This document shows positions 8,829 to 17,310 of a DNA stretch of 64,000 bases, one piece after another; the stretch's first letter is position 1; every line of letters begins with the position of its first letter. Source of the DNA: Candidatus Koribacter versatilis Ellin345 (GTDB taxonomy: Bacteria; Acidobacteriota; Terriglobia; Terriglobales; Acidobacteriaceae); the NCBI RefSeq assembly GCF_000014005.1, contig NC_008009.1:1736001-1800000 (forward strand), read 5' to 3'. Position numbers and translations under genes: made by a program. A model generated the notes under the pieces. That model made no database searches and was not told the origin of the DNA. It worked only from the letters and a program-made list of their open reading frames with translations.

Positions 8829-8882
8829 AATGCGGAAGCCAGAACTGCACTTGTAAGTCTTTCATTTATTGGAGAAATGCGA

Positions 8883-10955
8883 ATGTCCGTTTCGCGCACG
8901 GTTGTGATCACGGCCAGAACTGTTATTTTTTCCATGATGTTGGGGATGGTCGCCCCTGCATTCGCGCAGAACCAGGCCCCCGCGCCGACGCCGAACCTTC
9001 CGGACGCTCCGAAGGCGGCTTCCGCCTCCGCGCCGGTGAATGGCGGTGTGATGAGCGTGGACTACAGCAAGCCGAAGACCTACTGGTTCAACCCGGTCGG
9101 TACTTACTCGGAGCGCAAAGTTCCAGCGCCGAATTTCGCAAACACCGCGCGGGTTGACTCGGTGATGCGCGACGGCAAAATCTATCTCTCGATGAGCGAC
9201 GCCCTTGCGCTCGCGCTCGAGAACAACCTCGATATCGCGATTGCGCGCTATAACCTTCCTATCGCCGACACGGATATCCTCTCGACCAAGGCTGGTTCGG
9301 CGGCACGCGGCGTGAACGCCGGCGTGGTGCAGAATACGCCCGGTGGCGGCGTGGGTGGAATTGGGGCCAGCAGCACGGGTGGCGGCGCCGGCGGCACGAC
9401 GGCCGGAGCAGGCGGCGTGGGTACTGGTATAGGTGGCATCGTCGCCAGCACGACAGGCGCGGGCTCCACGGTGGGCAACTACGATCCGTTTATCACTGGC
9501 AATGTTCAGGGTGAACACACGCGTGCCGTAGTGACGACTAGTTACATCCCGGTACCGTTCATCGTGCAGAACAACACGACGTACAACTTTAACTATGCGC
9601 AGTCGTGGTACACCGGTACGTCGGCGAACATTGGCTGGCAGAACACTCGCCAGGCCGGTGGATTGAACGTGCTGGATCCCTACCTCAATAGCACCTTCCG
9701 CTTCACGCTGACGCAGCACTTGCTGCAAGGCTTCGGACTTGGGCCGAATATGCGATTCATTCGCATCGCCCAGAACGATAAGAAAATCACCGACAGCGCG
9801 TTCCGGCAGCAGGTCCGTGAGACGGTTTCGCAGATCCAGAACATCTACTGGGACCTGGTTGCGGCCTACGAAGACGTAAAAGTGAAGCAGCGCGCTCTTG
9901 AATTTGCGCAGCGCACCTTCTCCGACAATCAGAAGCAGGTGCAGATTGGCACCCTGGCTCCGATTGAAGTGGTGCACGCACAGAGCACGGTGTCGACCGC
10001 GCAGCAGGACCTGATCGTTTCGCAGACGAGCCTTCAGCTGCAGCAGTTGCTGATGAAGAATGCGATCACCCGTAACATGGGCGATCCGATTCTCGCGGCG
10101 GCGGAAGTGATTCCAACCGACACGATGCAGGTGGATGCCAACGAGGTCGACGCTTCGGTGGACGAGTTGATCAAGACGGCGCAGGAACACAGCCCGGAAA
10201 TCGAGCAGGCGCAGATTGACTTGAAGAACCGCGAAATCACCATGAAGTCGACGAAGAACGCGCTGCTGCCCTCGTTGGACGCCTACGGGTTCTACGGGGC
10301 GGCTGGTAACGCTGGAGAGCCAATCCCCGGAGCGGGCAGCACGATTAACCCGTCCGGCTACGGCGATGCTCTTGGTCACCTCGTGGACAGCTCCTCGCCG
10401 GACAAAGGTCTCGGTGTGACTCTTACTATCCCGATCCGCAACCGCGCGGCGCAGGCCACGCAGGTTCGGTCGCAGCTGGAATTCCGCCAAGCGCAGATGC
10501 GTTTGCAGCAGCTGTTTAACCAGGTAAACATCCAGGTGCGCAACGCGGCGTTTGCGGTGCAACAGGACCGCGCCCGCGTGAAGGCCGCGCAGGCCAGCCG
10601 CGAATATGCGTTGCAGAGCCTTGAGGCCGAGCAGAAGAAGTACGCTCTCGGTGCGTCCACGAGCACGCTGGTACTGCAGAACCAGAGCGGGTTCGAAAAC
10701 GCCGAGAACTTACTGGTTTCGGCGCTCACCGCCTATGAGAAGCACAAGGTCGAACTGGATCGTGTGACATCGCAGACGCTGGACAAGAACCGAATCGAAC
10801 TGGCCGACAGCACCAAGGGCGTGGTAAACACCGCGCCGCAAGTGCCGGGGGTGATCAAGATCACCTCGGACGTCAACAACCCGGCGAACGAGCCACAGCA
10901 CCCAGCGCCGCCGCAGCAGCCACAACCGGAGACGCCGCAACAGCCGCAGAAGTAA
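8883..10955 (+). CDS. TolC-family outer membrane channel protein
   Basis: About 690 residues. A signal peptide (to APAFAQ) is followed by a Pro/Ala-rich stretch, then the first of two outer-membrane-efflux repeats (LSMSDALALALENNLDIAIARYNL). The second repeat follows DELIKTAQEHSPEIEQAQIDL. Coiled-coil helices contain AYEDVKVKQRALEFAQRTF and KVELDRVTSQTLDKN. The protein should form a trimeric outer-membrane duct for a tripartite pump or type I secretion. GGAG at 8871 is only 2 nt from the ATG at 8877 but 8 nt from the one at 8883, so the latter is preferred. Two oddities are a Gly/Ala/Thr-rich insertion (about residues 138-198) and a Pro/Gln-rich tail. No pump genes adjoin it. Confidence 0.85.
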   Translation: MSVSRTVVITARTVIFSMMLGMVAPAFAQNQAPAPTPNLPDAPKAASASAPVNGGVMSVDYSKPKTYWFNPVGTYSERKVPAPNFANTARVDSVMRDGKIYLSMSDALALALENNLDIAIARYNLPIADTDILSTKAGSAARGVNAGVVQNTPGGGVGGIGASSTGGGAGGTTAGAGGVGTGIGGIVASTTGAGSTVGNYDPFITGNVQGEHTRAVVTTSYIPVPFIVQNNTTYNFNYAQSWYTGTSANIGWQNTRQAGGLNVLDPYLNSTFRFTLTQHLLQGFGLGPNMRFIRIAQNDKKITDSAFRQQVRETVSQIQNIYWDLVAAYEDVKVKQRALEFAQRTFSDNQKQVQIGTLAPIEVVHAQSTVSTAQQDLIVSQTSLQLQQLLMKNAITRNMGDPILAAAEVIPTDTMQVDANEVDASVDELIKTAQEHSPEIEQAQIDLKNREITMKSTKNALLPSLDAYGFYGAAGNAGEPIPGAGSTINPSGYGDALGHLVDSSSPDKGLGVTLTIPIRNRAAQATQVRSQLEFRQAQMRLQQLFNQVNIQVRNAAFAVQQDRARVKAAQASREYALQSLEAEQKKYALGASTSTLVLQNQSGFENAENLLVSALTAYEKHKVELDRVTSQTLDKNRIELADSTKGVVNTAPQVPGVIKITSDVNNPANEPQHPAPPQQPQPETPQQPQK

Positions 10956-10976
10956 ACGATGTTTTCGTTATGAAGG

Positions 10977-11005
10977 AATCCCGGCTTCGGCCGGGATTTT
11001 CTTTT
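10977..11005 (+). terminator. Intrinsic terminator with TTCG loop
   Basis: AATCCCGGC (10977-10985) and GCCGGGATT (10990-10998) form a 9-bp stem around a TTCG tetraloop, followed by TTCTTTT. It lies 21 nt after the TolC stop and 21 nt before the glycosyltransferase start. Confidence 0.9.
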
Positions 11006-11026
11006 GGGCAATGATATATTCGCCCC

Positions 11027-11869
11027 GTGCTACTCTCCGCCGTCATCATCTGCAAGAACGAAGAGCAGAACATCGCGCGCACGCTGGCCAGCGTGGTGGA
11101 CCTTGCAGACGAAGTCATCTTGCTGGACTCCGGTTCTACCGATCACACACTCGATGTGGCGCGGACCTTCGGCGACAAAGTAAAAATCTTCCAGGAAGAG
11201 TGGAAGGGTTTCGCAGCGCAAAAGAATTCGGCGATCGCGAAGGCGAGTGGAGAGTGGATTCTGTCGCTCGATGCGGATGAAGAGGTATCGCCACTGTTGG
11301 GGAGGGAGCTAAAGGAAGCGCTCGGGAAGAAAGAAGAGCCCCAACAGAAACCGGGTGAGAACGCAGGGCAGATCATCGCCGGCGATGGTCCGTTTTGCGG
11401 AGTGACGATTCCGCGCGACGCCTATTCAATTCCGCGGAAAAACTTCTTCATGGAGCGCTGGATTCGCCGCGGGGGATTTTATCCGGACCGGAAGATCCGG
11501 CTGGTGAAGAAAGAACTCGCGGTTTTTGAAGACCGTGCTGTCCACGAAGACATGAAGGTGAGTGGCCAGATTCTTCCGCTGCATGGCGCCATTCTTCACC
11601 ACGCCTACCCCACGCTTTCCAGCTACATCGAGCACATGAACCGCTACTCGTCGCTGGGAGCGGAAATGGTTGTTGCGAAAGGGAAGCACGGTTTCAGTTT
11701 TTTCAATATCGTCGTTCGACCGTGGGCCACGTTCCTCTACAACTACTTCCTACGGCTTGGTTTCGTCGACGGACGCGAAGGGTTGCTGCTGCACCTTTAT
11801 CACGCGGTGTACGTGAGCTGGAAGTATGCGAAGGTGTGGGAACTTTCGCGCAAGGTCCGCCCTACTTAG
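11027..11869 (+). CDS. Family 2 glycosyltransferase (LPS-core WaaE/LgtF type)
   Basis: A 280-residue protein starting at GTG with LLSAVIICKNEEQNIARTLASV, the GT-A N-terminal strand. ILLDSGSTDHTLDVA (about 30) and the metal-binding SLDADEEVSPLL (about 85) follow. The middle (ERWIRRGGFYPDRKIRLVKK and HEDMKVSGQI) is characteristic of the WaaE/LgtF group that adds glucose to lipopolysaccharide inner core. The C-terminus contains RPWATFLYNYFLRLGFVDG with membrane-associated character. It overlaps the end of the convergent gene at 11862-12815 by 8 nt. Confidence 0.85.
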   Translation: MLLSAVIICKNEEQNIARTLASVVDLADEVILLDSGSTDHTLDVARTFGDKVKIFQEEWKGFAAQKNSAIAKASGEWILSLDADEEVSPLLGRELKEALGKKEEPQQKPGENAGQIIAGDGPFCGVTIPRDAYSIPRKNFFMERWIRRGGFYPDRKIRLVKKELAVFEDRAVHEDMKVSGQILPLHGAILHHAYPTLSSYIEHMNRYSSLGAEMVVAKGKHGFSFFNIVVRPWATFLYNYFLRLGFVDGREGLLLHLYHAVYVSWKYAKVWELSRKVRPT

Positions 11870-12815
11870 AAGAATTGGCACTTGCTGCTTTGGATTGGCC
11901 ATTTCCATTCGCTGGCTTGTGTTCCGCGGCCGCTAGTCCAATCGCCTCGTGCAGTGGTGGCAGTACAGCGTGTGGGCGGCCGGTCCACTTTACCGGCTCA
12001 CTCGTCTTCGCCGGCTCAGGCTCAGGCTCTGGCACTTCGGGGACTTTCACTGCGTCGGCCTTTTCGATTACATCGAGATACGCGTCCGCGATTTCGATCG
12101 GATTCACGGACTGACCGCGCAGGCGGCGCGTGCCGAATTCGTACTCGAGTTCCATGAGCCTCGCGGCAGTAGCCGGATTTTCCGGCAGGCGCGCTTTCTT
12201 CGGACGGTCACGAAGACATTTGTCCAGAAGCTCGAAGACCTGAACATTGCCGAGATATACGTTGGGGTGCAGCGGCGACGATTCGTAGCCGGGATCTTCA
12301 CGGTTCACGTAGGTGATGCCGGTGCCGTCGCCAAAGAGCGTCACGAGGTCGAGGACCACGCCGGAATGCTCGTGCTCATAGACCACGGCGCGAATGTCGT
12401 AGGTTTCGTTCACCAGCAGGTGCAAGTTCGCGCGCATCACTTCGGCGCGATACATGCCCGCGTCGGTGAAGCCCTGGTCAATCAGCTCCTCCACCAACTG
12501 GCGGTGGCGCAATTCGTGCGTCCACTCCTGCTCGGTGGGAACCAGGTCAATCTTGGCGGGTAACTGCGCCGCCATTTTTTGGACGACGTTCTGCCAGGCG
12601 TTCGGAGTAACGGTCTTCATTACAAAGCGTAGGGCACGACCCACGAGCGAATAGCTACGCTCTTCGAGTGATGGCGGTGGTCCGTTGTCGACCGCTTCCA
12701 TCTCTGGCTCGGGGATGCTTTGCGTGATTTCGGAATCGACGCGCGGCTCCAGCTCGGGGCGAACTTCTTCCTCCGGCTGCGCAGCCGCACCTGTGATTCC
12801 GGTGATGAGCTCCAT
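11862..12815 (-). CDS. Conserved hypothetical protein, 317 residues
   Basis: I do not recognise the family. The N-terminal 50 residues and the last 80 are Pro/Glu/Ala-rich and probably disordered (for example PEVPEPEPEPAKTSEPV). The folded middle, about residues 55-235, contains NAWQNVVQKMAAQLPAKIDL, RANLHLLVNETYDIRAVVYE and GDGTGITYVNREDP. No signal peptide or membrane segment is evident. It converges with the glycosyltransferase and follows the SpoIIE phosphatase on the same strand after 118 nt. Initiation has no strong Shine-Dalgarno. Confidence 0.6.
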   Translation of the reverse strand: MELITGITGAAAQPEEEVRPELEPRVDSEITQSIPEPEMEAVDNGPPPSLEERSYSLVGRALRFVMKTVTPNAWQNVVQKMAAQLPAKIDLVPTEQEWTHELRHRQLVEELIDQGFTDAGMYRAEVMRANLHLLVNETYDIRAVVYEHEHSGVVLDLVTLFGDGTGITYVNREDPGYESSPLHPNVYLGNVQVFELLDKCLRDRPKKARLPENPATAARLMELEYEFGTRRLRGQSVNPIEIADAYLDVIEKADAVKVPEVPEPEPEPAKTSEPVKWTGRPHAVLPPLHEAIGLAAAEHKPANGNGQSKAASANSSK

Positions 12816-12858
12816 AAGCTGCTGATTTTACCCAGCTTCTCTCGTTGAGGGAACCAAA

Positions 12859-12899
12859 ATCCCCGGACTGGGGAGTAACTCTAGAGCTAGCCCGGGGAT
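12859..12899 (-). terminator. Possible weak terminator hairpin
   Basis: ATCCCCGG (12859-12866) and CCGGGGAT (12892-12899) are an exact inverted repeat. Read on the minus strand it is followed by TTTTGG, so it could end transcription of the phosphatase gene. The 25-nt loop and short T run keep confidence low. Confidence 0.4.
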
Positions 12900-12933
12900 A
12901 CACCTGAGAGATGCACCAATGTACGGTGTTCGT

Positions 12934-14352
12934 TCAAAGGACATCCACCACTACCAGTGTCATGTCGTCCTGCTGACGTTGTTCGACCTGCCACAAGGGA
13001 ACTTCGGCGAAGACCCGGGTTGCGACTTCCGCGCCGGACTCCATCCCGTTCTTCGCCAGTAATGCCTGCAGGCCGCCAGCCCCAAACTCCACGCCCTGAA
13101 GGTTTTCCGGTTCGGTCACGCCGTCGGTGTAGATCAGAAGGCGCTCACCCTTCGTCAACGCAATCTCGCGCTCGGGATAGACGACATCGGGCAAGACGCC
13201 AAACAGCAAACCGTTGCTCTCGACCGCTTCGAGGCGGCCATTTCGCCAACGCAGCATCGGTGGATGTCCGGCGGCCGAATAGCGGGCTTTCTGTGCCTTC
13301 CCGTCGATCCAGAGATAAGAGGCGGAGACCAGTTGACCGCGAAGTGGAGCCGCCAAGGTTCGATTCAAGGCACCCAGCAATTCGCCAGGGTGGTCCGCAC
13401 TCGAAGCGACCGACTGCACTGCAACCTTGAGCATCGAGGCAATCAATGCGGCGGGCACACCGTGTCCGCAGACATCGGCGACAAGTATTCCGACTGACTG
13501 GGGATCGGTTTGCAGGAACTCGTAAAAATCCCCTGCGACGGAAGCGGCAGGTTGGTAACGGGCCGCAATGCGTACTCCCGTGAGTTCTGGGACAGTGGTC
13601 GGCAGGATCGAAACCTGGATTTCGCGCGCTACTTGCAATTCACTTTCGATCCCGAGAAGGCGACGTTCGCTTTGCTCCACCATCTGGAGCGCGGAGTGGC
13701 CGAACGCCGCCAGCAAAATGGCGAATCCGAGATGCTCGAAGATGTTCGGCATCGGATGTCCCAAAGGATTAATGATGTTGGAGAACAACGCTTCTACAGT
13801 GAACACGAACGCGGCAAACGTGAAGAACCCGCGAGACGGCATCACGCAATACTTCGCAAAGAGCTTGTTGCTACTTACGACGACGAGCAGCACCGCCAGA
13901 CCAAGCGCAGCCACGAGATTATTCGGTACCAGGAGTCGGTTCGGATCGCCGGTGACCAGGAACACGGCGAATGCGACGATGGCGATCGCCACTTCGATCA
14001 CAACGAGTACGGCACTGAACCGTCGAACCCAGCCGCGGGTGGCCTCCATCCACGAGAGAAAAGCGAATGGCAGGACAAGATACATCGTCAACGCGCGCGC
14101 ATACGGCTCGATTACGCGAATCGGATAAGGTTGGATGCCGTGTAGCGGTACCCATAGGACGTTCACACCGTAGAGGCAGGTCCAGATACCGAGCCAGTAG
14201 AACATGCGTACTTTGGTACGACGGCGCGCAAACGCGATCGCACAACTCGCAAGCCCTACTATGACGAACGCGGTGCCACACGCAAGGTCTATGGCATCGG
14301 CACGCAGAGTTGCACGGTCAATGGTTACGGGCAGATCAGTCAGCATCTGCAT
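12934..14352 (-). CDS. Membrane PP2C/SpoIIE-type serine phosphatase
   Basis: A 472-residue protein. The first 230 residues hold about six or seven membrane helices (for example FVIVGLASCAIAFA and ALGLAVLLVVVSSNKLF). A short linker SERRLLGIESELQVAREIQ leads into an RsbU/SpoIIE phosphatase domain (about 245-470). Metal-binding motifs are VAGDFYEF, VADVCGHGVPAALIAS and LLIYTDGVTEPEN. Such enzymes dephosphorylate anti-anti-sigma factors in partner-switching cascades. No anti-sigma or STAS gene is adjacent, so its partner lies elsewhere. The membrane region may sense an unknown signal. Confidence 0.88.
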   Translation of the reverse strand: MQMLTDLPVTIDRATLRADAIDLACGTAFVIVGLASCAIAFARRRTKVRMFYWLGIWTCLYGVNVLWVPLHGIQPYPIRVIEPYARALTMYLVLPFAFLSWMEATRGWVRRFSAVLVVIEVAIAIVAFAVFLVTGDPNRLLVPNNLVAALGLAVLLVVVSSNKLFAKYCVMPSRGFFTFAAFVFTVEALFSNIINPLGHPMPNIFEHLGFAILLAAFGHSALQMVEQSERRLLGIESELQVAREIQVSILPTTVPELTGVRIAARYQPAASVAGDFYEFLQTDPQSVGILVADVCGHGVPAALIASMLKVAVQSVASSADHPGELLGALNRTLAAPLRGQLVSASYLWIDGKAQKARYSAAGHPPMLRWRNGRLEAVESNGLLFGVLPDVVYPEREIALTKGERLLIYTDGVTEPENLQGVEFGAGGLQALLAKNGMESGAEVATRVFAEVPLWQVEQRQQDDMTLVVVDVL

Positions 14353-14442
14353 CCAAATGTGAACGAAGTTTCGCTTTTACGCAGTGATAACGCCCCCAAT
14401 TGATTGGATCAGTTAACCTCGTTGAGAGAGGAATATCGGACG

Positions 14443-15696
14443 ATGAAACGGCTTCTAGCTCGGCTGTGCTTCCTGCTGCTGATCTCTGTTGGCGCTTTTG
14501 CGCAAAGCATTCCCGTCATCACTGTCGATCAACCGCCGAACTCAGCGGAACAGCAGAAGAAGCACTATGTAGTTCTGGTGTCGCTGGATGGCTTTCGATA
14601 TGACTACGCGAAAAAGTATGGGGCGACGCATCTCCTGGAAATCGCCAAACATGGGGCGAGCGTTCCCGACGGAATGATTCCGTCGTATCCGTCTCTGACC
14701 TTTCCGAACCACTACACCTTGGTGACCGGACTGTATCCCGAGCACCACGGGATTGTGGGCAACGAGTTTTACGATCCGGAGCGCAAAGCGAAGTACGCGT
14801 TGAGTGACAAAGCGGCGGAAGCCGATGGTACGTGGTACGAGGGCACGCCGTTGTGGTCGCTGGCGGTGAAGCAGGGAATGCGTAGTGCCTGTTTCTTCTG
14901 GCCGGGATCGGTGGCGGAGATCGCAGGAGCGCGGCCCACTTACTACCTGCGTTACGACAACTCCATCCCGGACGAGAGGCGTGTCGAGCAGGTCATCGCG
15001 TGGCTCAAGCTTCCTGCCGAGCAGCGTCCTCACTTCATCACGCTGTACTACTCGAAGGTCGATCATGCCGGACACGAATTCGGCCCGGACAGTCCGCAGG
15101 TTGCGGAGGCAGTGAAGAGTGTGGATGCAACGATTGGCCTGCTCGAGGAAAACCTGCAGGCACTGCATCTGCCGATTGACCTGATCGTTGTTTCGGACCA
15201 CGGCATGGCGAAGACGGACCCGAATTGGGTCACGCTCGACAAATATGCTTCCCTCGACGGCTTCGTGACGGTTGGGCTGAGCCTGTACGCACCCTCGGAA
15301 GCTGCCGCCGAAAAGGCGTACGAGAAGCTGAAGGGCGGGGATTCGCGCTTCAACGTCTACCGGCGGAAGGACGTGCCGGCTGAGCTGCATTTCAACAGCA
15401 ATCCGCGCGAAGGAGATCCGGTGGTGGTTGCAAAGGGTTCGTGGGCGATCCGCGCGACCACAAACTCCTACGGCGGAGACAAGCCACCGAATATTGGCAA
15501 TCATGGGTTCGATCCGCGTGTGCTGCCGGAGATGAAGGCGGTCTTTTACGCGGAGGGGCCCGACATCAAACCCGGAGTTCAGTTGCAGAGCTTCGAGAAC
15601 GTAAACGTGTTCCCGTTGATTGTGGAACTGCTAGGTCTTGATAGCCCGAAGGTTGACGGTGACCCCAAAGTTCTTTCGGGAATTGTTAAGAAATAG
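14443..15696 (+). CDS. Secreted nucleotide pyrophosphatase/phosphodiesterase-like enzyme
   Basis: A 417-residue alkaline-phosphatase-superfamily member of the NPP type. A signal peptide ends at ISVGAFAQ. Metal and nucleophile motifs are VSLDGFRYDYAKKYG and SYPSLTFPNHYTLVTGLYPE (catalytic Thr), then YYSKVDHAGHEFGPDS, VVSDHGMAK and GNHGFDP. NPP enzymes hydrolyse phosphodiester bonds of nucleotides or lipids; the substrate is not clear. The ATG at 14443 is chosen because it opens the signal peptide and AGAGAGGA lies 10 nt upstream. An ATG 39 nt earlier would add a charged stretch. Confidence 0.85.
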   Translation: MKRLLARLCFLLLISVGAFAQSIPVITVDQPPNSAEQQKKHYVVLVSLDGFRYDYAKKYGATHLLEIAKHGASVPDGMIPSYPSLTFPNHYTLVTGLYPEHHGIVGNEFYDPERKAKYALSDKAAEADGTWYEGTPLWSLAVKQGMRSACFFWPGSVAEIAGARPTYYLRYDNSIPDERRVEQVIAWLKLPAEQRPHFITLYYSKVDHAGHEFGPDSPQVAEAVKSVDATIGLLEENLQALHLPIDLIVVSDHGMAKTDPNWVTLDKYASLDGFVTVGLSLYAPSEAAAEKAYEKLKGGDSRFNVYRRKDVPAELHFNSNPREGDPVVVAKGSWAIRATTNSYGGDKPPNIGNHGFDPRVLPEMKAVFYAEGPDIKPGVQLQSFENVNVFPLIVELLGLDSPKVDGDPKVLSGIVKK

Positions 15697-15701
15697 ACTA
15701 C

Positions 15702-16097
15702 CTAGCCGATTTCGTAGTCGAAATCGTAGAAGTGCTTGCCGCTGGGCTGGATATCGATCTTCATGGCGCCGCGAATACCGGCAAGTTCTCCGGTGCCTGA
15801 ATCAGGGACGACGACGATGTTCAGCGCGGGCGTGCCGCGATCCATGGTGGCGTTGTGCTGCAGTATGAACGATCCGCTTCGGCCGTCAAGGGTGCCCGTC
15901 ACGCGCTCGATCGCGACATAGCCCGCCGACCCTTTGACCTCGGTCATGAAGGTCAGCATTTCGCCCTTGCTGGTTGCTTCGAGAGCGCCGTGGAACTGCT
16001 TGTCGATGGACATGCGGCCCAGTTGAGCGGCTTCGGCGCAGGGATTGTCGGCCTTTTGCGGGAGTATCTTTACGTCGAATGGCCCGTTTGCTTTCAT
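15702..16097 (-). CDS. DUF3224 family protein
   Basis: A 131-residue protein beginning MKANGPFDVKILPQ after the ribosome site GGAGAG. It has the DUF3224 pattern: KQFHGALEATSKGEMLTF, GSAGYVAIERVTGTLDGRSGSF, HNATMDRG and VVPDSGTGELAGIRG, ending FDYEIG. The fold is a small beta-barrel related to lipocalin-like/allene oxide cyclase-like proteins. Biochemical role is unknown. It converges tail to tail with the phosphodiesterase-like gene, 5 nt apart, and diverges from the VOC gene. Confidence 0.85.
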   Translation of the reverse strand: MKANGPFDVKILPQKADNPCAEAAQLGRMSIDKQFHGALEATSKGEMLTFMTEVKGSAGYVAIERVTGTLDGRSGSFILQHNATMDRGTPALNIVVVPDSGTGELAGIRGAMKIDIQPSGKHFYDFDYEIG

Positions 16098-16204
16098 TTT
16101 GCTCTCCAAAAATTCCCTAAATTTGTCTGTCGAAGATTGTACGGCCCATTCGATACATCTTCGGGCGGGCACGATCGTCCGCACATCTTAACGCGAGGTA
16201 CACC

Positions 16205-16678
16205 GTGAACCCATTCGAATCGTCTACGCGGATTACACCGTTCCTCTGGTTCGACGAAAACGCCGAAGAGGCAGTCGAATTTTACTGTTCGATCTTTAAA
16301 AATGCGCGACGCATTGGGGAACTCCACGCGGATGGTGCGCCGCACACGCCGAAAGGCAAGCCGCTTACCGTTACTTTCGAGCTCGATGGCCAGCGGTTCA
16401 CGGCGCTCAACGGCGGGCCCTACTTCAAATTCACGGAAGCGGTTTCGTTCGCAATCCGCTGCGACTCGCAGGCGGAAGTGGATGAATACTGGTCGAAGCT
16501 GACCGCGGACGGAGGGCAGGAATCGCAGTGCGGCTGGCTGAAGGACAAGTATGGTCTCTCATGGCAGGTGGTGCCGAAACAGCTTCCGGAGTTGATCAAA
16601 AACCCGAAGGCGATGCAGGCAATGATGGGAATGAAGAAGATCGAGCTCGGCGAGTTGGAGAAAGCAGCGAAGTCCTAG
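16205..16678 (+). CDS. PhnB-like VOC superfamily protein
   Basis: A 157-residue protein starting at GTG after GAGGT. It belongs to the PhnB/3-demethylubiquinone-methyltransferase-like VOC fold: ITPFLWFDENAEEAVEFYCS, ELDGQRFTALNGGPYFKFTE, then CGWLKDKYGLSWQVVPKQLPEL. Members are often annotated as methyltransferases, but the fold is glyoxalase-like and the activity is unproven. It stands alone between convergent or divergent neighbours. Confidence 0.85.
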   Translation: MNPFESSTRITPFLWFDENAEEAVEFYCSIFKNARRIGELHADGAPHTPKGKPLTVTFELDGQRFTALNGGPYFKFTEAVSFAIRCDSQAEVDEYWSKLTADGGQESQCGWLKDKYGLSWQVVPKQLPELIKNPKAMQAMMGMKKIELGELEKAAKS

Positions 16679-16686
16679 GCGGGGTT

Positions 16687-16717
16687 GCGGGGAGCAATCG
16701 ACGCTCCCCGCGTTTTG
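16687..16717 (+). terminator. Probable intrinsic terminator
   Basis: GCGGGGAGC (16687-16695) pairs exactly with GCTCCCCGC (16703-16711) and is followed by GTTTTGG. It ends the VOC gene on the plus strand. Confidence 0.65.
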
Positions 16718-16718
16718 G

Positions 16719-17183
16719 TTACTGCTTGTCATATACCTGGGTCGACGTCATCTTCTTCCCATCGGCACCGGCGCCTTCGATTGTCAAGGTGCGCGTTTTG
16801 CCGTCGGCCGAGATTTCGATCGTGCCGGAGAGAGTGACCTTTCCGCCTTTCTTATTGGCGAGCTTGTATTTCCGGTCTCCGATTTTCTGAATCGAGCGGG
16901 CGTCGGCCGTGTTGTCGCCGACAACCGGATAATCTTTGCCGTCGAACTTTCCGGTCCATTCGTTGTGCGAAGGCTGGCCCTTGCCATCTACGCCATCGAC
17001 TACGCACTTCAACTGGTCGCCAGCCGCAGTGTAGGTGACAGTATTGTTTTTGGGTGCGCCTGCCGGAACTTTCGACTTCGCATCATTCAACTTCCAGCTA
17101 CCAACATTGGGATCGGACGCATAAGCAGCGATCGATCCGGCGATGCACAGCGCCAGGACCGCGAGGGTCGTTTTGAGTTTCAT
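16719..17183 (-). CDS. Small secreted protein, lipocalin-like
   Basis: A 154-residue exported protein: MKLKTTLAVLALCIAGSIAA is a signal peptide with cleavage near AYA-SDP. The mature part has repeated short beta-strand patterns (GSWKLNDAKSKV, NEWTGKFDGKDYPV, RKYKLANKKGGKVTLSGTIEI) suggesting a small beta-barrel. Similar secreted proteins are frequent in acidobacterial genomes and have no known function. GAAAGAG precedes the start. Confidence 0.7.
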   Translation of the reverse strand: MKLKTTLAVLALCIAGSIAAYASDPNVGSWKLNDAKSKVPAGAPKNNTVTYTAAGDQLKCVVDGVDGKGQPSHNEWTGKFDGKDYPVVGDNTADARSIQKIGDRKYKLANKKGGKVTLSGTIEISADGKTRTLTIEGAGADGKKMTSTQVYDKQ

Positions 17184-17310
17184 GGTTGTCTCTTTCTGAG
17201 GTGTGAGGTGAGGGGCCTGAGTCGCGGGCGGAGTCTAATTGGCTGGTCGTGGATTTTCAACAATTAGTGAATATCGCAACTGATCGTTGCCCCAGAACAA
17301 CCACGGCCGC

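Noticed and set aside
8862-10562. 566-codon open frame antisense to the TolC gene
   Set aside because: It mirrors the codon bias of the real gene, has Arg/Leu/Val-rich composition typical of shadow frames and lacks domains or a ribosome site.
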